DNA of 42,928 nucleotides from a virus: IMG/VR virus record IMGVR_UViG_3300028030_000027, positions 1 to 42,928 of that record; one strand, written 5' to 3'. Made by a program: the position numbers and the translations under genes. Under the pieces are notes generated by a model. That model ran no database searches and was not told the origin of the DNA. It saw only the letters and a list, made by a program, of their open reading frames with translations. Positions 31,928 to 38,746 of this stretch are shown here, in pieces (positions within the stretch are counted from its first letter, which is position 1; every line of letters starts with the position of its first letter).

Positions 31928-32584
31928 TCACTCCATACCTCCTACTAAATCTTCAAACAGTATCAAGTGCTCTTTTGGCAGTGCCTCAACAACCAGCTCA
32001 GCCACTCGTCTAATCTCAAAGTGAGCTGCAGGGTGAAGCCTTAGTTTCAAGAAGTTCCTCAAAGACCTCGCATTAACAGCCCAGACAAGCTCTGTTCTCC
32101 AGGCTTCTGGAATGAAGTATTTGGCTACGTCATTGTTGTTGTGACGCTTTACTGCCTTGAAGACCTGTTGGAGAATCTCATACATAGCGAAATAATCTTC
32201 TATTGAGAAGTCAGGAGGAATCACACAGTATTTCTCTACCAGCTCGGTGACGTTTGGTATTTCAGGAGAATTTAGATCCTCTGCAACTATTCTTTTCAGC
32301 GTATATCTCGTTGACTGCACGGAGTAACTCGCTATCCTGTGCCTAACAAGCTGCTGTAAGAACCCTCGGGAGGCTCCTTTGATGCGGAACGTGTAAGATA
32401 CGTGCTCTATAACTGACTCGTGGCCTAATGATATGAGCTTTCTAAGTAGTTTGCGGTTGTTCTCTCCTATATTCCTCTCATCAACGTAATCGTCCCTATC
32501 AAAAGAGCTGTAACAAGTCCGGGCGCCGATGATGGCGTTCCGAACGGGAGAATGAGAACAGAGCTCCACAGTTATGTTTTTCAT
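31928..32584 (-). CDS. thyX: Flavin-dependent thymidylate synthase
   Basis: 218 residues behind AGGAGG. The ThyX motif RHRIASYSVQSTRY (RHRxxS pattern) is intact, as are LGHESVIEHVSYTF and the C-terminal NARSLRNFLKLR. It makes dTMP from dUMP using FAD, NADPH and methylene-tetrahydrofolate. With the dUTPase relic and SSB it forms the nucleotide and recombination part of the leftward operon. Confidence 0.95.
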   Translation of the reverse strand: MKNITVELCSHSPVRNAIIGARTCYSSFDRDDYVDERNIGENNRKLLRKLISLGHESVIEHVSYTFRIKGASRGFLQQLVRHRIASYSVQSTRYTLKRIVAEDLNSPEIPNVTELVEKYCVIPPDFSIEDYFAMYEILQQVFKAVKRHNNNDVAKYFIPEAWRTELVWAVNARSLRNFLKLRLHPAAHFEIRRVAELVVEALPKEHLILFEDLVGGME

Positions 32585-32594
32585 CCTTCCTCCT

Positions 32595-32957
32595 TTACTT
32601 CCAGCATCCGCCTATAAAGTTGAAGTCTCTACCCTGGTATCTCCCTGTATTAACGGCTACACGTGTAGGAGAAACCCAGAGGATTTCCTCAAAGTAATGC
32701 CTTTCCCCAAAAAGGTCTCTGCGTGTTCCTATGTGGAATACCATAACGTCGGGATAGTCCTTTCTTTTCCCTATAAAGAGGAGAGGACGGACGAAAAAGC
32801 CCGAAAGGTCAGTTTTCATTCCTGGAGTTATTCTCTCGTTAACAACTATAAACTCGGCCTGCTCTTCAGTAACAACAGAGTAAATCTCATCAAACTCTCC
32901 ATCTACTATGAATCCACTGCATTCATTATTTGTAAAAACTACTTTTCTCACGCTCAT
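32595..32957 (-). CDS. Hypothetical phage protein
   Basis: 120 residues from ATG 32957, preferred because a short ORF stops two bases upstream with GGGAG in reach; a GTG extension to 33044 is possible. Alternating strands: VRKVVFTNNECSGFIVDGEF, SGFFVRPLLFIGKRKDYP, DVMVFHIGTRRDLFGERHYF, then a GGCWK end. No known motif. Lies between thyX and small DNA-binding genes. Confidence 0.6.
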   Translation of the reverse strand: MSVRKVVFTNNECSGFIVDGEFDEIYSVVTEEQAEFIVVNERITPGMKTDLSGFFVRPLLFIGKRKDYPDVMVFHIGTRRDLFGERHYFEEILWVSPTRVAVNTGRYQGRDFNFIGGCWK

Positions 32958-32959
32958 CT

Positions 32960-33052
32960 TTACTCTCCCAAAAACTCCTTCGTGAACCACTCTGCTTTTT
33001 TCTTCCTCGCTGGAGTAAACATTGGGTTGCAATCTTTGGTCCACTCTTTCAT
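32960..33052 (-). CDS. Very small ORF, 30 residues
   Basis: ATG 33052 overlaps the stop of the upstream wHTH gene (TAATG) and has GGAGGAAGG directly ahead. It stops two bases before the next gene's ATG, so it fits exactly in the translational chain. Residues MKEWTKDCNPMFTPARKKKA and on are basic. Could be a real small protein or only a coupling element. Confidence 0.45.
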   Translation of the reverse strand: MKEWTKDCNPMFTPARKKKAEWFTKEFLGE

Positions 33053-33354
33053 TATCCTTCCTCCTTCATCGCTGCGATTAGTTCCACCGCCCCCTCAACC
33101 AGCCTCTTGCCGGGAGACGTGAGCTTGTATTTGCCATTAATCTTTTCCACTATCCCCTGCCTTCTGGCTCCCAAAAGAACGTTTCTTATTGTGTCTCCGT
33201 GATAGCCGAGGCGGTCTCTAATCTCTCTGTGGGTTTTGTAGGGTCTGAAGTAGAGATAGAGGAGAACCTTGAGCTTTACCTTGCCAAGGCTCCTAAAAAC
33301 AGAGCTCAACCTTGTAACGTCTTTGTCTGTGATTTGGAGTTGCTGTTCTTTCAA
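33052..33354 (-). CDS. Winged-helix DNA-binding protein
   Basis: 100 residues. A compact wHTH: LKVLLYLYFRPYKTHREIRD followed by YHGDTIRNVLLGARRQGIVE and a KINGKYKLTSPG wing. Start TTG 33354 gives the full domain but overlaps the upstream gene by 62 nt; TTG 33309 would be shorter. Probably a regulator of the leftward operon or of host genes. Confidence 0.65.
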   Translation of the reverse strand: MKEQQLQITDKDVTRLSSVFRSLGKVKLKVLLYLYFRPYKTHREIRDRLGYHGDTIRNVLLGARRQGIVEKINGKYKLTSPGKRLVEGAVELIAAMKEEG

Positions 33355-33589
33355 CCCTGACCTCTCCAGCTGGTTTGAGGTTTAGAGGTTTCAAGTTCTT
33401 GTGCTTGTAGGCGTTGGCTATGATGTCCGAAACGATCTCCCGTTCAGAGGGGAGGCAATAGACGTCTATCGTCTCCCCGTATTGATCTACCCTAAACTCC
33501 GAAACTTTCCCTTTAACCCGAGCTCTCCACAAAAGCCGCCTGTAGAGCATTGCTTTTGCCCTGTCTCCTTTTAGTCTTATGAGTTCCAT
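33293..33589 (-). CDS. Small hypothetical protein
   Basis: 98 residues from ATG 33589, six bases after GGAGG. Basic N-terminal helix (LIRLKGDRAKAMLYRRLLWR) and a beta part (VDQYGETIDVYCLPSEREIV). It overlaps both neighbours by over 60 nt, unusual density even here; ATG 33550 would reduce the upstream overlap. Function unknown. Confidence 0.55.
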   Translation of the reverse strand: MELIRLKGDRAKAMLYRRLLWRARVKGKVSEFRVDQYGETIDVYCLPSEREIVSDIIANAYKHKNLKPLNLKPAGEVRVERTATPNHRQRRYKVELCF

Positions 33590-33797
33590 AATCAGCCTCC
33601 TCAAGCTTTGCGTTGGGTCCGAAAATCACCCTGATAAGCTCCCTGGGAAATCCCTCCGGCAGGATGTAGGTAAAACGCTTATCCACTCCGGGAGGGATAA
33701 CCTTACAGAAAAAGCTCTTAGGCTGGTCGTCTATAACGAGGTTTATCCACTTGTCTTGTGTAAAAGGAGCGTCTTTATAACTACAGAGAACTTTCAC
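33513..33797 (-). CDS. Small hypothetical protein
   Basis: 94 residues from GTG 33797, with AGGAGGTAAGCC ahead. Sequence KDAPFTQDKWINLVIDDQPK and IPPGVDKRFTYILPEGFPRE. Directly downstream of ssb (10 nt), so possibly in DNA metabolism. No motif recognised. The ribosome site is strong, which supports it over the overlapping frame. Confidence 0.6.
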   Translation of the reverse strand: MKVLCSYKDAPFTQDKWINLVIDDQPKSFFCKVIPPGVDKRFTYILPEGFPRELIRVIFGPNAKLEEADYGTHKTKRRQGKSNALQAAFVESSG

Positions 33798-33807
33798 GGC
33801 TTACCTC

Positions 33808-34182
33808 CTAAAACTCAATGTCATCTTCTATTTCCTCAGGCTCCTGGCTCTCCTCCTGCCTGTAATCAAGTGCCACAACCCTGTCGGCTCTAACCTCTAT
33901 CTTGTTCCGCTTTTCGCCTGATTCTGTTTCCCAGCTTGACTGGACTAATCGCCCTTCTACTAACACGCGGGAACCCTTGCTGAGCCTCGTTACAGCTCTA
34001 TCGGCAGCATCTCCCCAGACAACAACGTCTATAAAGAGGACTTCTTCCTGCCAGTTGCCTTTTCGGTCTTTGTAAGGCCTATTGACGGCTATTCTGAACC
34101 TTGTAAACGGACTCCCGCTATTTGTGAACTGGAGCTCCGGGTCAGCCACGCATCGGCCTATTAGAAAGACTCTGTTAAGCAT
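33808..34182 (-). CDS. ssb: Single-stranded DNA-binding protein
   Basis: 124 residues behind AGGAGG. OB-fold markers: LNRVFLIGRCVADPELQFTN, GSPFTRFRIAVNRPY, FIDVVVWGDAAD and SRVLVEGRLVQSSWE. The end EEIEDDIEF is the acidic partner-binding tip of bacterial SSB. It protects replication and recombination intermediates and likely works with the Bet recombinase two genes upstream. Confidence 0.95.
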   Translation of the reverse strand: MLNRVFLIGRCVADPELQFTNSGSPFTRFRIAVNRPYKDRKGNWQEEVLFIDVVVWGDAADRAVTRLSKGSRVLVEGRLVQSSWETESGEKRNKIEVRADRVVALDYRQEESQEPEEIEDDIEF

Positions 34183-34192
34183 CTTTTCCTCC

Positions 34193-34447
34193 TTATTTGC
34201 AATACGGACACAACCCTTTCTCTCTGTATCCGCAGTATTGGCATGCCCAGGAATGGCCCATCGCCAAGAGGGAGGTCTTCCTGTGTTTCTATCTTCTGCA
34301 GGAAATTGACCTCCTCTCCCTTGTGAAAAGCCAATCCAACAACAAGTGCGGCTTTTGGAGGGATTTTCTTTCCTTCAACGTAGCGGAGATACCATTGATA
34401 CTGGAGGGGGAGAGGCGGAACTCCCCCTTATCCGTATAACCACTCAT
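34193..34447 (-). pseudogene. Remnant of a PD-(D/E)XK (RecB/Cas4-like) recombination nuclease
   Basis: On the minus strand three frames hold pieces of one gene. ATG 34447 gives GEFRLSPSS; after a small deletion another frame gives QYQWYLRYVEGKKIPPKAAL and VVGLAFHKGEEVNFL, the N-terminal pattern of RecB/Cas4-type nucleases; then a third frame ends in CQYCGYREKGLCPYC, a zinc or Fe-S-type Cys cluster. The middle, with the catalytic D...ExK, is missing. It lies just downstream of bet, where the partner exonuclease should be. The gene is dead by internal deletion and frameshift. Confidence 0.65.
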
Positions 34448-34456
34448 TACATCCCC

Positions 34457-35380
34457 CTAAAACAGAATGTCGTTTGGTTTTGATTCCTCGGCCTTTTCTG
34501 GTCTGTAGTCTGAAAGAGACTCAAGGCTCTCAATCAGGTCGCTTGCTTCTTCCCTGGTAAGCTCCCTTGTGGACGTTTTCCCGTATCTGGACTCCATAAA
34601 GGCCTTGAGGGGTTCTCTCCAGTTGTCTTTACCGTAAACCCTTCGTGCCTCTATGAAGATCTTCTTTCTCTGTGGGTCAGTTATGGGTTTGCTGGAGTTA
34701 TTAGAGGTAGCAGAGGGATTAGAAGAAGTCCCATCACCATTGCTATCAGAATCCAGTCCTCCATGGCTGATTACCTCCCCGGTTTCTTCGTCAACCTCAA
34801 TTCCCATCTCTTCCGGGACATACATACCGGACATCTCGGACGGGAATGCCTCACGGAGCGCCTGAACAAGAGCGACTTTTCTTATCATCGTTGCCGGCAT
34901 CTGTGCCCAGTTGTTCATGAGCTTGCCGTCTTTTGTCTTTCTGGCATACTCCTCAAGGGAAACCTCAGCCCTTATGGGCTTTTCGTAATCTTTCCTGTAA
35001 ACCTCAGCCCAACCGCCTACAAGTTCTTCCTTACCTTTGATGTAGAAAGCCCCCCTGCGGTAGACAACCTCTCCGGTTTCTTTGTTAAGAACTATTACTC
35101 CTGCATCGTAGCCGTTGAGCTGTTTGGAGCGTTCAGCCCTTTTGAGGAAGGCGTCTTTGCCAACGACGATGGTCGGCTTCTGATTCTTACCCCACTTGAT
35201 AAAGTGGACATCGTAGGGGGAAAGAGAACGAATACGGCAGTAGTTGAAGAACTCCTCAATTTCTTCAGGGGTTGCGTCAGGTGCATGGTATTTGACGTAA
35301 GTAGCAACCTCGTCAAAGGTGTAGGTTTTGCCGTCTTCGGCAATAATGATTTTTGGTTCCTTAACGGTTTCTACAGTCAT
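34457..35380 (-). CDS. bet: Single-strand annealing recombinase, Bet/RecT family
   Basis: 307 residues behind GGAGG. Bet signature: FFNYCRIRSLSPYDVHFIKW, VVGKDAFLKRAERSKQLNGY and ATMIRKVALVQALREAFPSE with SGMYVPEEMG. The last third is a Ser/Asn-rich linker and a DNA-binding-like tail ending in PNDILF. It anneals complementary single strands. Its usual exonuclease partner is only a pseudogene here. Confidence 0.93.
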   Translation of the reverse strand: MTVETVKEPKIIIAEDGKTYTFDEVATYVKYHAPDATPEEIEEFFNYCRIRSLSPYDVHFIKWGKNQKPTIVVGKDAFLKRAERSKQLNGYDAGVIVLNKETGEVVYRRGAFYIKGKEELVGGWAEVYRKDYEKPIRAEVSLEEYARKTKDGKLMNNWAQMPATMIRKVALVQALREAFPSEMSGMYVPEEMGIEVDEETGEVISHGGLDSDSNGDGTSSNPSATSNNSSKPITDPQRKKIFIEARRVYGKDNWREPLKAFMESRYGKTSTRELTREEASDLIESLESLSDYRPEKAEESKPNDILF

Positions 35381-35415
35381 GATTCCCTCCGTAATTAGTG
35401 TTTTTTTGAAAAAGC

Positions 35416-35491
35416 TGGCAGCCCCAGGGGGATTTGAACCCCCGCTTCCGGATTTGGAATCCGGCGGTCTCCCTGACTAACCTATGGGGCT
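35416..35491 (-). tRNA. tRNA-Trp (CCA)
   Basis: 76 nt including encoded CCA. Acceptor AGCCCCA pairs TGGGGCT, discriminator G as in tRNA-Trp; anticodon stem CCGGA/TCCGG with loop TTCCAAA; T-arm CGGGG/CCCCx with loop TTCAAAT. It lies inside the leftward operon between the 61-residue ORF and bet, so it is cotranscribed and must be cut out. It reads UGG. Confidence 0.93.
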
Positions 35492-35501
35492 ATTGTTTGA
35501 T

Positions 35502-35534
35502 TGAAGCGGGAGGCGGGATTTGAACCCGCACGGG
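35502..35534 (-). pseudogene. tRNA 3' fragment, probably tRNA-Gly remnant
   Basis: On the minus strand the T-arm GCGGG TTCAAAT CCCGC is followed by acceptor CTCCCGC, discriminator T (as in Gly) and TCA in place of CCA. There is no D-arm, anticodon arm or 5' acceptor; an ORF stop lies there instead. A decayed neighbour of tRNA-Trp, or an old attachment copy. Confidence 0.6.
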
Positions 35535-35536
35535 GA

Positions 35537-35722
35537 CTATATTCTGTATTTGTCGATAACTGCTTCTAACTCGGCCTTTATCTTGTCTACAACTTCGTAC
35601 GGAGTTTCTCCTGGCCTATTGTAAGCAGCAATCCAGAATGAGTCACGAATTTCAACCTTTATCTCAAAGCCAGTGCAATCATCTGCAGGGAACTTTTCTT
35701 TTATTTCCCAATTCATATCCAT
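35537..35722 (-). CDS. Small hypothetical protein
   Basis: 61 residues from ATG 35722, six bases after GGGAGG and overlapping the dUTPase stop. Alpha/beta pattern: WEIKEKFPADDCTGFEIKVE and PYEVVDKIKAELEAVIDKYR. No family recognised. Two bases past its stop lies the tRNA remnant. Confidence 0.55.
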   Translation of the reverse strand: MDMNWEIKEKFPADDCTGFEIKVEIRDSFWIAAYNRPGETPYEVVDKIKAELEAVIDKYRI

Positions 35723-36015
35723 CACTCACCTCCCTTATCGCTACTTCCAAATCCGCCAGTTCCTCTTTCTGTGTCAGATAACTCCTCAACCTCTACCGCC
35801 ACTCCATCGTAAAGAGAAACCGGCACGAGTTGCGCAAATCTCTCTCCTTTCTTAATCGTAACCACCCTGCTTCTGACCAGCGTAACCGGGAGCCCGCCAT
35901 TTTCGTTCACGGCAGGCAGGGTTGTGTCTTCAAGGGCGTATAGGTCAAACCCGAGGTCGCCGGAGTAGGCTCGGGTTGGGATTTTGGCGTCTGGATGGAG
36001 CTTTTTGACTTTCAT
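35722..36015 (-). CDS. dut: dUTPase with central deletion
   Basis: 97 residues, against about 145 in the family. The N-terminus keeps motif 1 (RAYSGDLGFDLYALEDTTLP), and the C-terminus keeps GERFAQLVPV (motif 4) and TERGTGGFGSS (motif 5). Motif 2 (PSG) and motif 3 with the catalytic Asp (normally GxxDxDYRG) are missing, replaced by VNENGGLPVTL. The frame is intact, so a shortened protein is made. It likely no longer hydrolyses dUTP unless it pairs with another chain. Confidence 0.8.
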   Translation of the reverse strand: MKVKKLHPDAKIPTRAYSGDLGFDLYALEDTTLPAVNENGGLPVTLVRSRVVTIKKGERFAQLVPVSLYDGVAVEVEELSDTERGTGGFGSSDKGGE

Positions 36016-36221
36016 AGTTCCTCCGGCTTAAGTAAGTTCTTGATCTTCTTATAGGCCTCTCTGGCTTCAGATTCTGAATTGAACGGGTATTTAACCAATG
36101 ATGTATTGTATTGCTCATCTGAGGTTCCTCCAGCAAACCAAAAAACCAAAAGCGCTTCGTCAACATACACGTTTGTTACATTGTCGAGATTGACCAACTC
36201 TCCATTTATCTCTATCCACAT
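36012..36221 (-). CDS. Small hypothetical protein
   Basis: 69 residues overlapping both neighbours by a few bases. Pattern WIEINGELVNLDNVTNVYVD, LLVFWFAGGTSDEQ, then ESEAREAYKKIKNLLKP: a strand-rich half and a helix, like small phage YbaB- or DUF-type proteins. Function unknown. Confidence 0.55.
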   Translation of the reverse strand: MWIEINGELVNLDNVTNVYVDEALLVFWFAGGTSDEQYNTSLVKYPFNSESEAREAYKKIKNLLKPEEL

Positions 36222-36418
36222 AGCCTACCCCCTATAAAACCGACTTTTGGGCAAAAAAGCGAAGGGTCTCTATATGGGACATCCCCTCCCCAGACCTCTC
36301 CTTCATGCCTCAATTCTTCTATCTCCTCAAGGTCTGGAATGTAAACGGTAGCTTCGCTCGGATGCAGATTGTCTATCCAGTCAGCTTGATACTTCCAGCC
36401 GTCTGCTATACTTTTCAT
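36212..36418 (-). CDS. Small hypothetical protein
   Basis: 68 residues behind GGAGG. Acidic, with ATVYIPDLEEIEELRHEGEV and two cysteines near the end (LFCPKVGFIGGRLCG). No motif recognised. Part of the run of overlapping small early-left genes. Confidence 0.55.
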   Translation of the reverse strand: MKSIADGWKYQADWIDNLHPSEATVYIPDLEEIEELRHEGEVWGGDVPYRDPSLFCPKVGFIGGRLCG

Positions 36419-36612
36419 GACAGCCTCCGTGCAAGGAGTTTCGCTTTACTGATTAAATCCCTCAGTTGAGAGGCCTCCTTCGTGAGGCCGTGGTTTTCCA
36501 GGACATCGTGGGCCACCTCCAGGCGGCCCACCCCTTCCATGAGGGTTTCTTTAGCTTGATGCTTGGCTATCTCTATGTCCAGAATCACATCAAACTCTTG
36601 TGAGCGCTGCAT
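36415..36612 (-). CDS. Small helical protein
   Basis: 65 residues, all helical (EIAKHQAKETLMEGVGRLEV, TKEASQLRDLISKAKLLARR). GAGG ahead of ATG and a 4-nt overlap downstream. No family recognised. Confidence 0.5.
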   Translation of the reverse strand: MQRSQEFDVILDIEIAKHQAKETLMEGVGRLEVAHDVLENHGLTKEASQLRDLISKAKLLARRLS

Positions 36613-36826
36613 TTCTCACCTCCTCTGCGTATTCTTTGAGTTTTTCTTGGGCCTCCTCCTTGGAGGGGGTGAAATAGAGGGACCACTCATCTCCGCTGGC
36701 CGTCCTGCACTTGACATACCAGCCACTTGCAAACTTCGTGCGGCCTACTTTCCTGATACCGTCTCTAATAAACAGACTCTCTACATACAAGGGGTTCACG
36801 TAGCTGCCTTTCAGAGTCGTAAACAC
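36590..36826 (-). CDS. Small beta-plus-helix protein
   Basis: 78 residues from GTG 36826 with GAGGAGG ahead. Strands (VNPLYVESLFIRDG, WYVKCRTASGDEWSLYF) and then a helix (SKEEAQEKLKEYAEEVR). The pattern resembles the 69-residue neighbour at 36012, so the two may share a fold. Function unknown. Confidence 0.55.
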   Translation of the reverse strand: MFTTLKGSYVNPLYVESLFIRDGIRKVGRTKFASGWYVKCRTASGDEWSLYFTPSKEEAQEKLKEYAEEVRNAALTRV

Positions 36827-36837
36827 AGCTCACCTCC

Positions 36838-37284
36838 TCACATAGGAATTGGGTATTGTGGCTGATCTTCATATTCCAGCCAGTAGTCCTCGTCTTCTAT
36901 CGGATAGTTGTGGTCAAGGATGTCAAAACCGAAACCGTCTTTCCCGTTTTCTCCCATAGGATAGATTCCAATTTCAACTCCAAGGTCCGTAGCCTTTATG
37001 ACTATTTCCCTGCCGTTGTATCTCGTCAGAAACTCCTTTAGTGTGCAGGTATCACTCCTGAATGCAAATCTGGAAAGATCTGGTGGTGTTTCCTCTGCAT
37101 ATTCCCGGATCCTTTTGCCATCAACGTATGCTTTTGTGTGACGTTTAAGATCCATTACATAATTGAGCAGGACTTCCAGTTGTTCTTTTTTCTCCTCAGG
37201 GTCGCCTGAAGCTTTCTTGTAATACTCCCTGGCGGCTTTCTGAAAGCACCACCAGTAGCTTTTACATCTCTTGAATTCCTTCAT
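36838..37284 (-). CDS. Hypothetical protein, first protein gene of the leftward operon
   Basis: 148 residues behind AGGAGG. Basic, aromatic N-terminus (FKRCKSYWWCFQKAAREYYK), a helical middle, and an acidic C-terminus (ILDHNYPIEDEDYWLEYED). It is the first protein after PL, where lambda has N, but I see no arginine-rich antiterminator motif like N's. Role unknown. Confidence 0.6.
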   Translation of the reverse strand: MKEFKRCKSYWWCFQKAAREYYKKASGDPEEKKEQLEVLLNYVMDLKRHTKAYVDGKRIREYAEETPPDLSRFAFRSDTCTLKEFLTRYNGREIVIKATDLGVEIGIYPMGENGKDGFGFDILDHNYPIEDEDYWLEYEDQPQYPIPM

Positions 37285-37305
37285 CCTAACCTCCTACCTG
37301 CTTAT

Positions 37306-37399
37306 TGGCGGAGAGGGAGGGATTTGAACCCTCGGAACGGCTTCAGCCGTTCAGGCGGGTAGCAACCGCCTGCCTTAAGCCAGACTCGGCCACCCCTCC
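37306..37399 (-). tRNA. tRNA-Ser (GCT)
   Basis: 94 nt with encoded CCA and the long variable arm of class II tRNAs (ACGGCTGAAGCCGT). Acceptor GGAGGGG pairs CCTCTCC with one G-U; discriminator G; anticodon stem GGCGG/CCGCC with loop TTGCTAC, anticodon GCT for AGC/AGU codons. It lies between the structured leader and the first protein gene, in the same direction. Confidence 0.93.
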
Positions 37400-37409
37400 G
37401 CTGGTTTCC

Positions 37410-37540
37410 TCTCCCCTTACCCGGGACCGTCCGCTTACGAGGGGCTTGTTAACCCCTACGGTGCTACATCACACCGCCGGCCTTCGGGCTCCTAACCCTA
37501 CTCGTCCCGGGCGCCCGTCTCCCCCTATTCGGCTTTCAAA
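37410..37540 (-). ncRNA. Structured leader RNA of the leftward operon
   Basis: Between PL and tRNA-Ser. An outer stem of 8 bp (37504-37511 with 37420-37427, CCCGGGAC/GTCCCGGG) encloses three hairpins: 37480-37489 (GCC/GGC), 37459-37476 (CGGTG/CACCG) and 37440-37457 (AGGGG/CCCCT). This is a multibranch fold. It may be a put-like antitermination RNA, a tRNA-processing leader, or a small RNA. No known riboswitch core was recognised. The 37480 loop is UUCG on the + strand, so transcription from the other strand cannot be excluded. Confidence 0.55.
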
Positions 37541-37549
37541 GACCAGGTT

Positions 37550-37595
37550 GTTCACATTTGTGAACCTCTACCTGATAATATACACGACTGTGAAC
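37550..37595. promoter_or_regulatory. Left operators for CI
   Basis: 37550-37565 is a perfect 16-bp palindrome, GTTCACATTTGTGAAC. 37580-37595 is a second, weaker copy (right half TGTGAAC intact) inside the PL spacer. A further half site GTGAAC lies at 37622-37627 next to the rightward promoter. The same sequence recurs three times before cI, so these are repressor or Cro targets. Confidence 0.8.
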
Positions 37596-37604
37596 AGATG
37601 TCAA
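37577..37604 (-). promoter_or_regulatory. PL-type promoter
   Basis: On the minus strand TTGACA (37604-37599), 16-bp spacer, TATATT (37582-37577). One operator overlaps the spacer, another covers the early transcript. It should drive the whole leftward operon to int. Confidence 0.8.
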
Positions 37605-37635
37605 GAGATTTGAATAAAAAAGTGAACAATGACTG

Positions 37636-37644
37636 TGCTAAAAT
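37636..37644 (+). promoter_or_regulatory. Possible rightward extended -10 promoter
   Basis: TGCTAAAAT, an extended -10 element, with no good -35. A CI half site lies just upstream. It would express the restriction-like gene. Weak evidence. Confidence 0.35.
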
Positions 37645-37670
37645 GAATGAAATAATTGGGGGAGGATGTT

Positions 37671-38732
37671 TTGAGTTTTGAAGCAGAACTCTTAAAGCTA
37701 TCTGAAAGGATCAAAGAAATTAAAGACAAGGTTTTAACTGAAGAAGCTACAAAACAGTCTTTTGTAATGCCTTTTCTAAAAATCCTTGGCTATGACATTT
37801 TTAACCCTGAGGAGGTCATCCCTGAATTCACAGCAGATATAGGAAGGAAGAAGGGCGAAAAGGTAGACTATGCTATTTTAAAAGACGGCAAGCCCTTGAT
37901 TCTTATAGAAGTTAAGAACCACACAGAAAAACTGGATAACCACACAAACCAGCTTGTCAGATACTTTACTGTGACCGATGCCAAGTTTGGCATTCTTACA
38001 AACGGCATTGAATACAGATTCTTTTCGGATCTTGATGAGAAAAACAAAATGGACGATAAACCATTTCTGGTAATTAACCTTGAAGACTTGCGGGAGAAAG
38101 ACATAAAAGAACTTGAAAAATTCGCAAAGGAAAATCTGGATGTAGAAAATATCCTTTCTATGGCAAGCAGGCAGAAGAATATAAGGGAAATCCAACAAAT
38201 ATTCAGGGAAGAAACGCAAAATCCCTCAGATGAGTTTGTTAAATTCTTCGCTTCAAGGATAAAAAAGGGCAGAATAACAAAAAACGTGATTGAAGAATTT
38301 CGGGGATATGTGAAAACAGCCTTTAACGACCTTATTAATGAGCTTGCTACCGAAAAAATCAATACTCTTAAGAAACATCTTGAAAGTCAGTCTTTAGAGG
38401 AAACCGAACAGGAAGAGGATAGGGGAATAGTTACCACCGAGGAAGAACTTCAGGCTTTCTATATAGTGAAATCAATAGCAGCAGAAATAACCAACCCGGC
38501 AAACATAACCGCAAAAGATACAAAGAGCTATTTCAACGTGCTTTACAAAGGGAACACAAGGAAGTGGATTTGTAGATTTTACTTCAATTCACAGCGTAAA
38601 AAGTATTTAGGTCTTCACGTTGCAGATAAGGAAGAGAAAAGAGTGCAGATATCTTCTCCGGAAGATATCTATAGTTATAAAAAAGAAATTCAGGAAATAA
38701 TAAAAAACTTAGAAGCGAAGGAGGTATCATAA
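37671..38732 (+). CDS. Type I restriction HsdR-N-like nuclease domain protein
   Basis: 353 residues from TTG 37671, six bases after GGGGGAGG; a TTG at 37656 would sit before it. The N-terminal domain is PD-(D/E)XK of the HSDR_N type: TKQSFVMPFLKILGYDIFNP, then KKGEKVDYAIL (catalytic Asp) and KPLILIEVKNH (ExK). The middle is helical (residues 150-240) and the end (from about 265) is another small domain. No helicase or methylase partner is present. AT-rich, with its own direction between PL and cI, so it is a cargo gene; defence or host takeover is possible. Confidence 0.75.
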   Translation: MSFEAELLKLSERIKEIKDKVLTEEATKQSFVMPFLKILGYDIFNPEEVIPEFTADIGRKKGEKVDYAILKDGKPLILIEVKNHTEKLDNHTNQLVRYFTVTDAKFGILTNGIEYRFFSDLDEKNKMDDKPFLVINLEDLREKDIKELEKFAKENLDVENILSMASRQKNIREIQQIFREETQNPSDEFVKFFASRIKKGRITKNVIEEFRGYVKTAFNDLINELATEKINTLKKHLESQSLEETEQEEDRGIVTTEEELQAFYIVKSIAAEITNPANITAKDTKSYFNVLYKGNTRKWICRFYFNSQRKKYLGLHVADKEEKRVQISSPEDIYSYKKEIQEIIKNLEAKEVS

Positions 38733-38746
38733 AACCAATAATAAAA

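Noticed and set aside
35508-35534. A full second tRNA next to tRNA-Trp
   Set aside because: Only T-arm and acceptor 3' strand are present; an ORF stop occupies the place of the other arms.
37305-37613. 102-residue rightward ORF over tRNA-Ser and the leader
   Set aside because: Entirely antisense to a clear tRNA and to hairpins; Pro/Arg-rich composition is typical of reading structured RNA.
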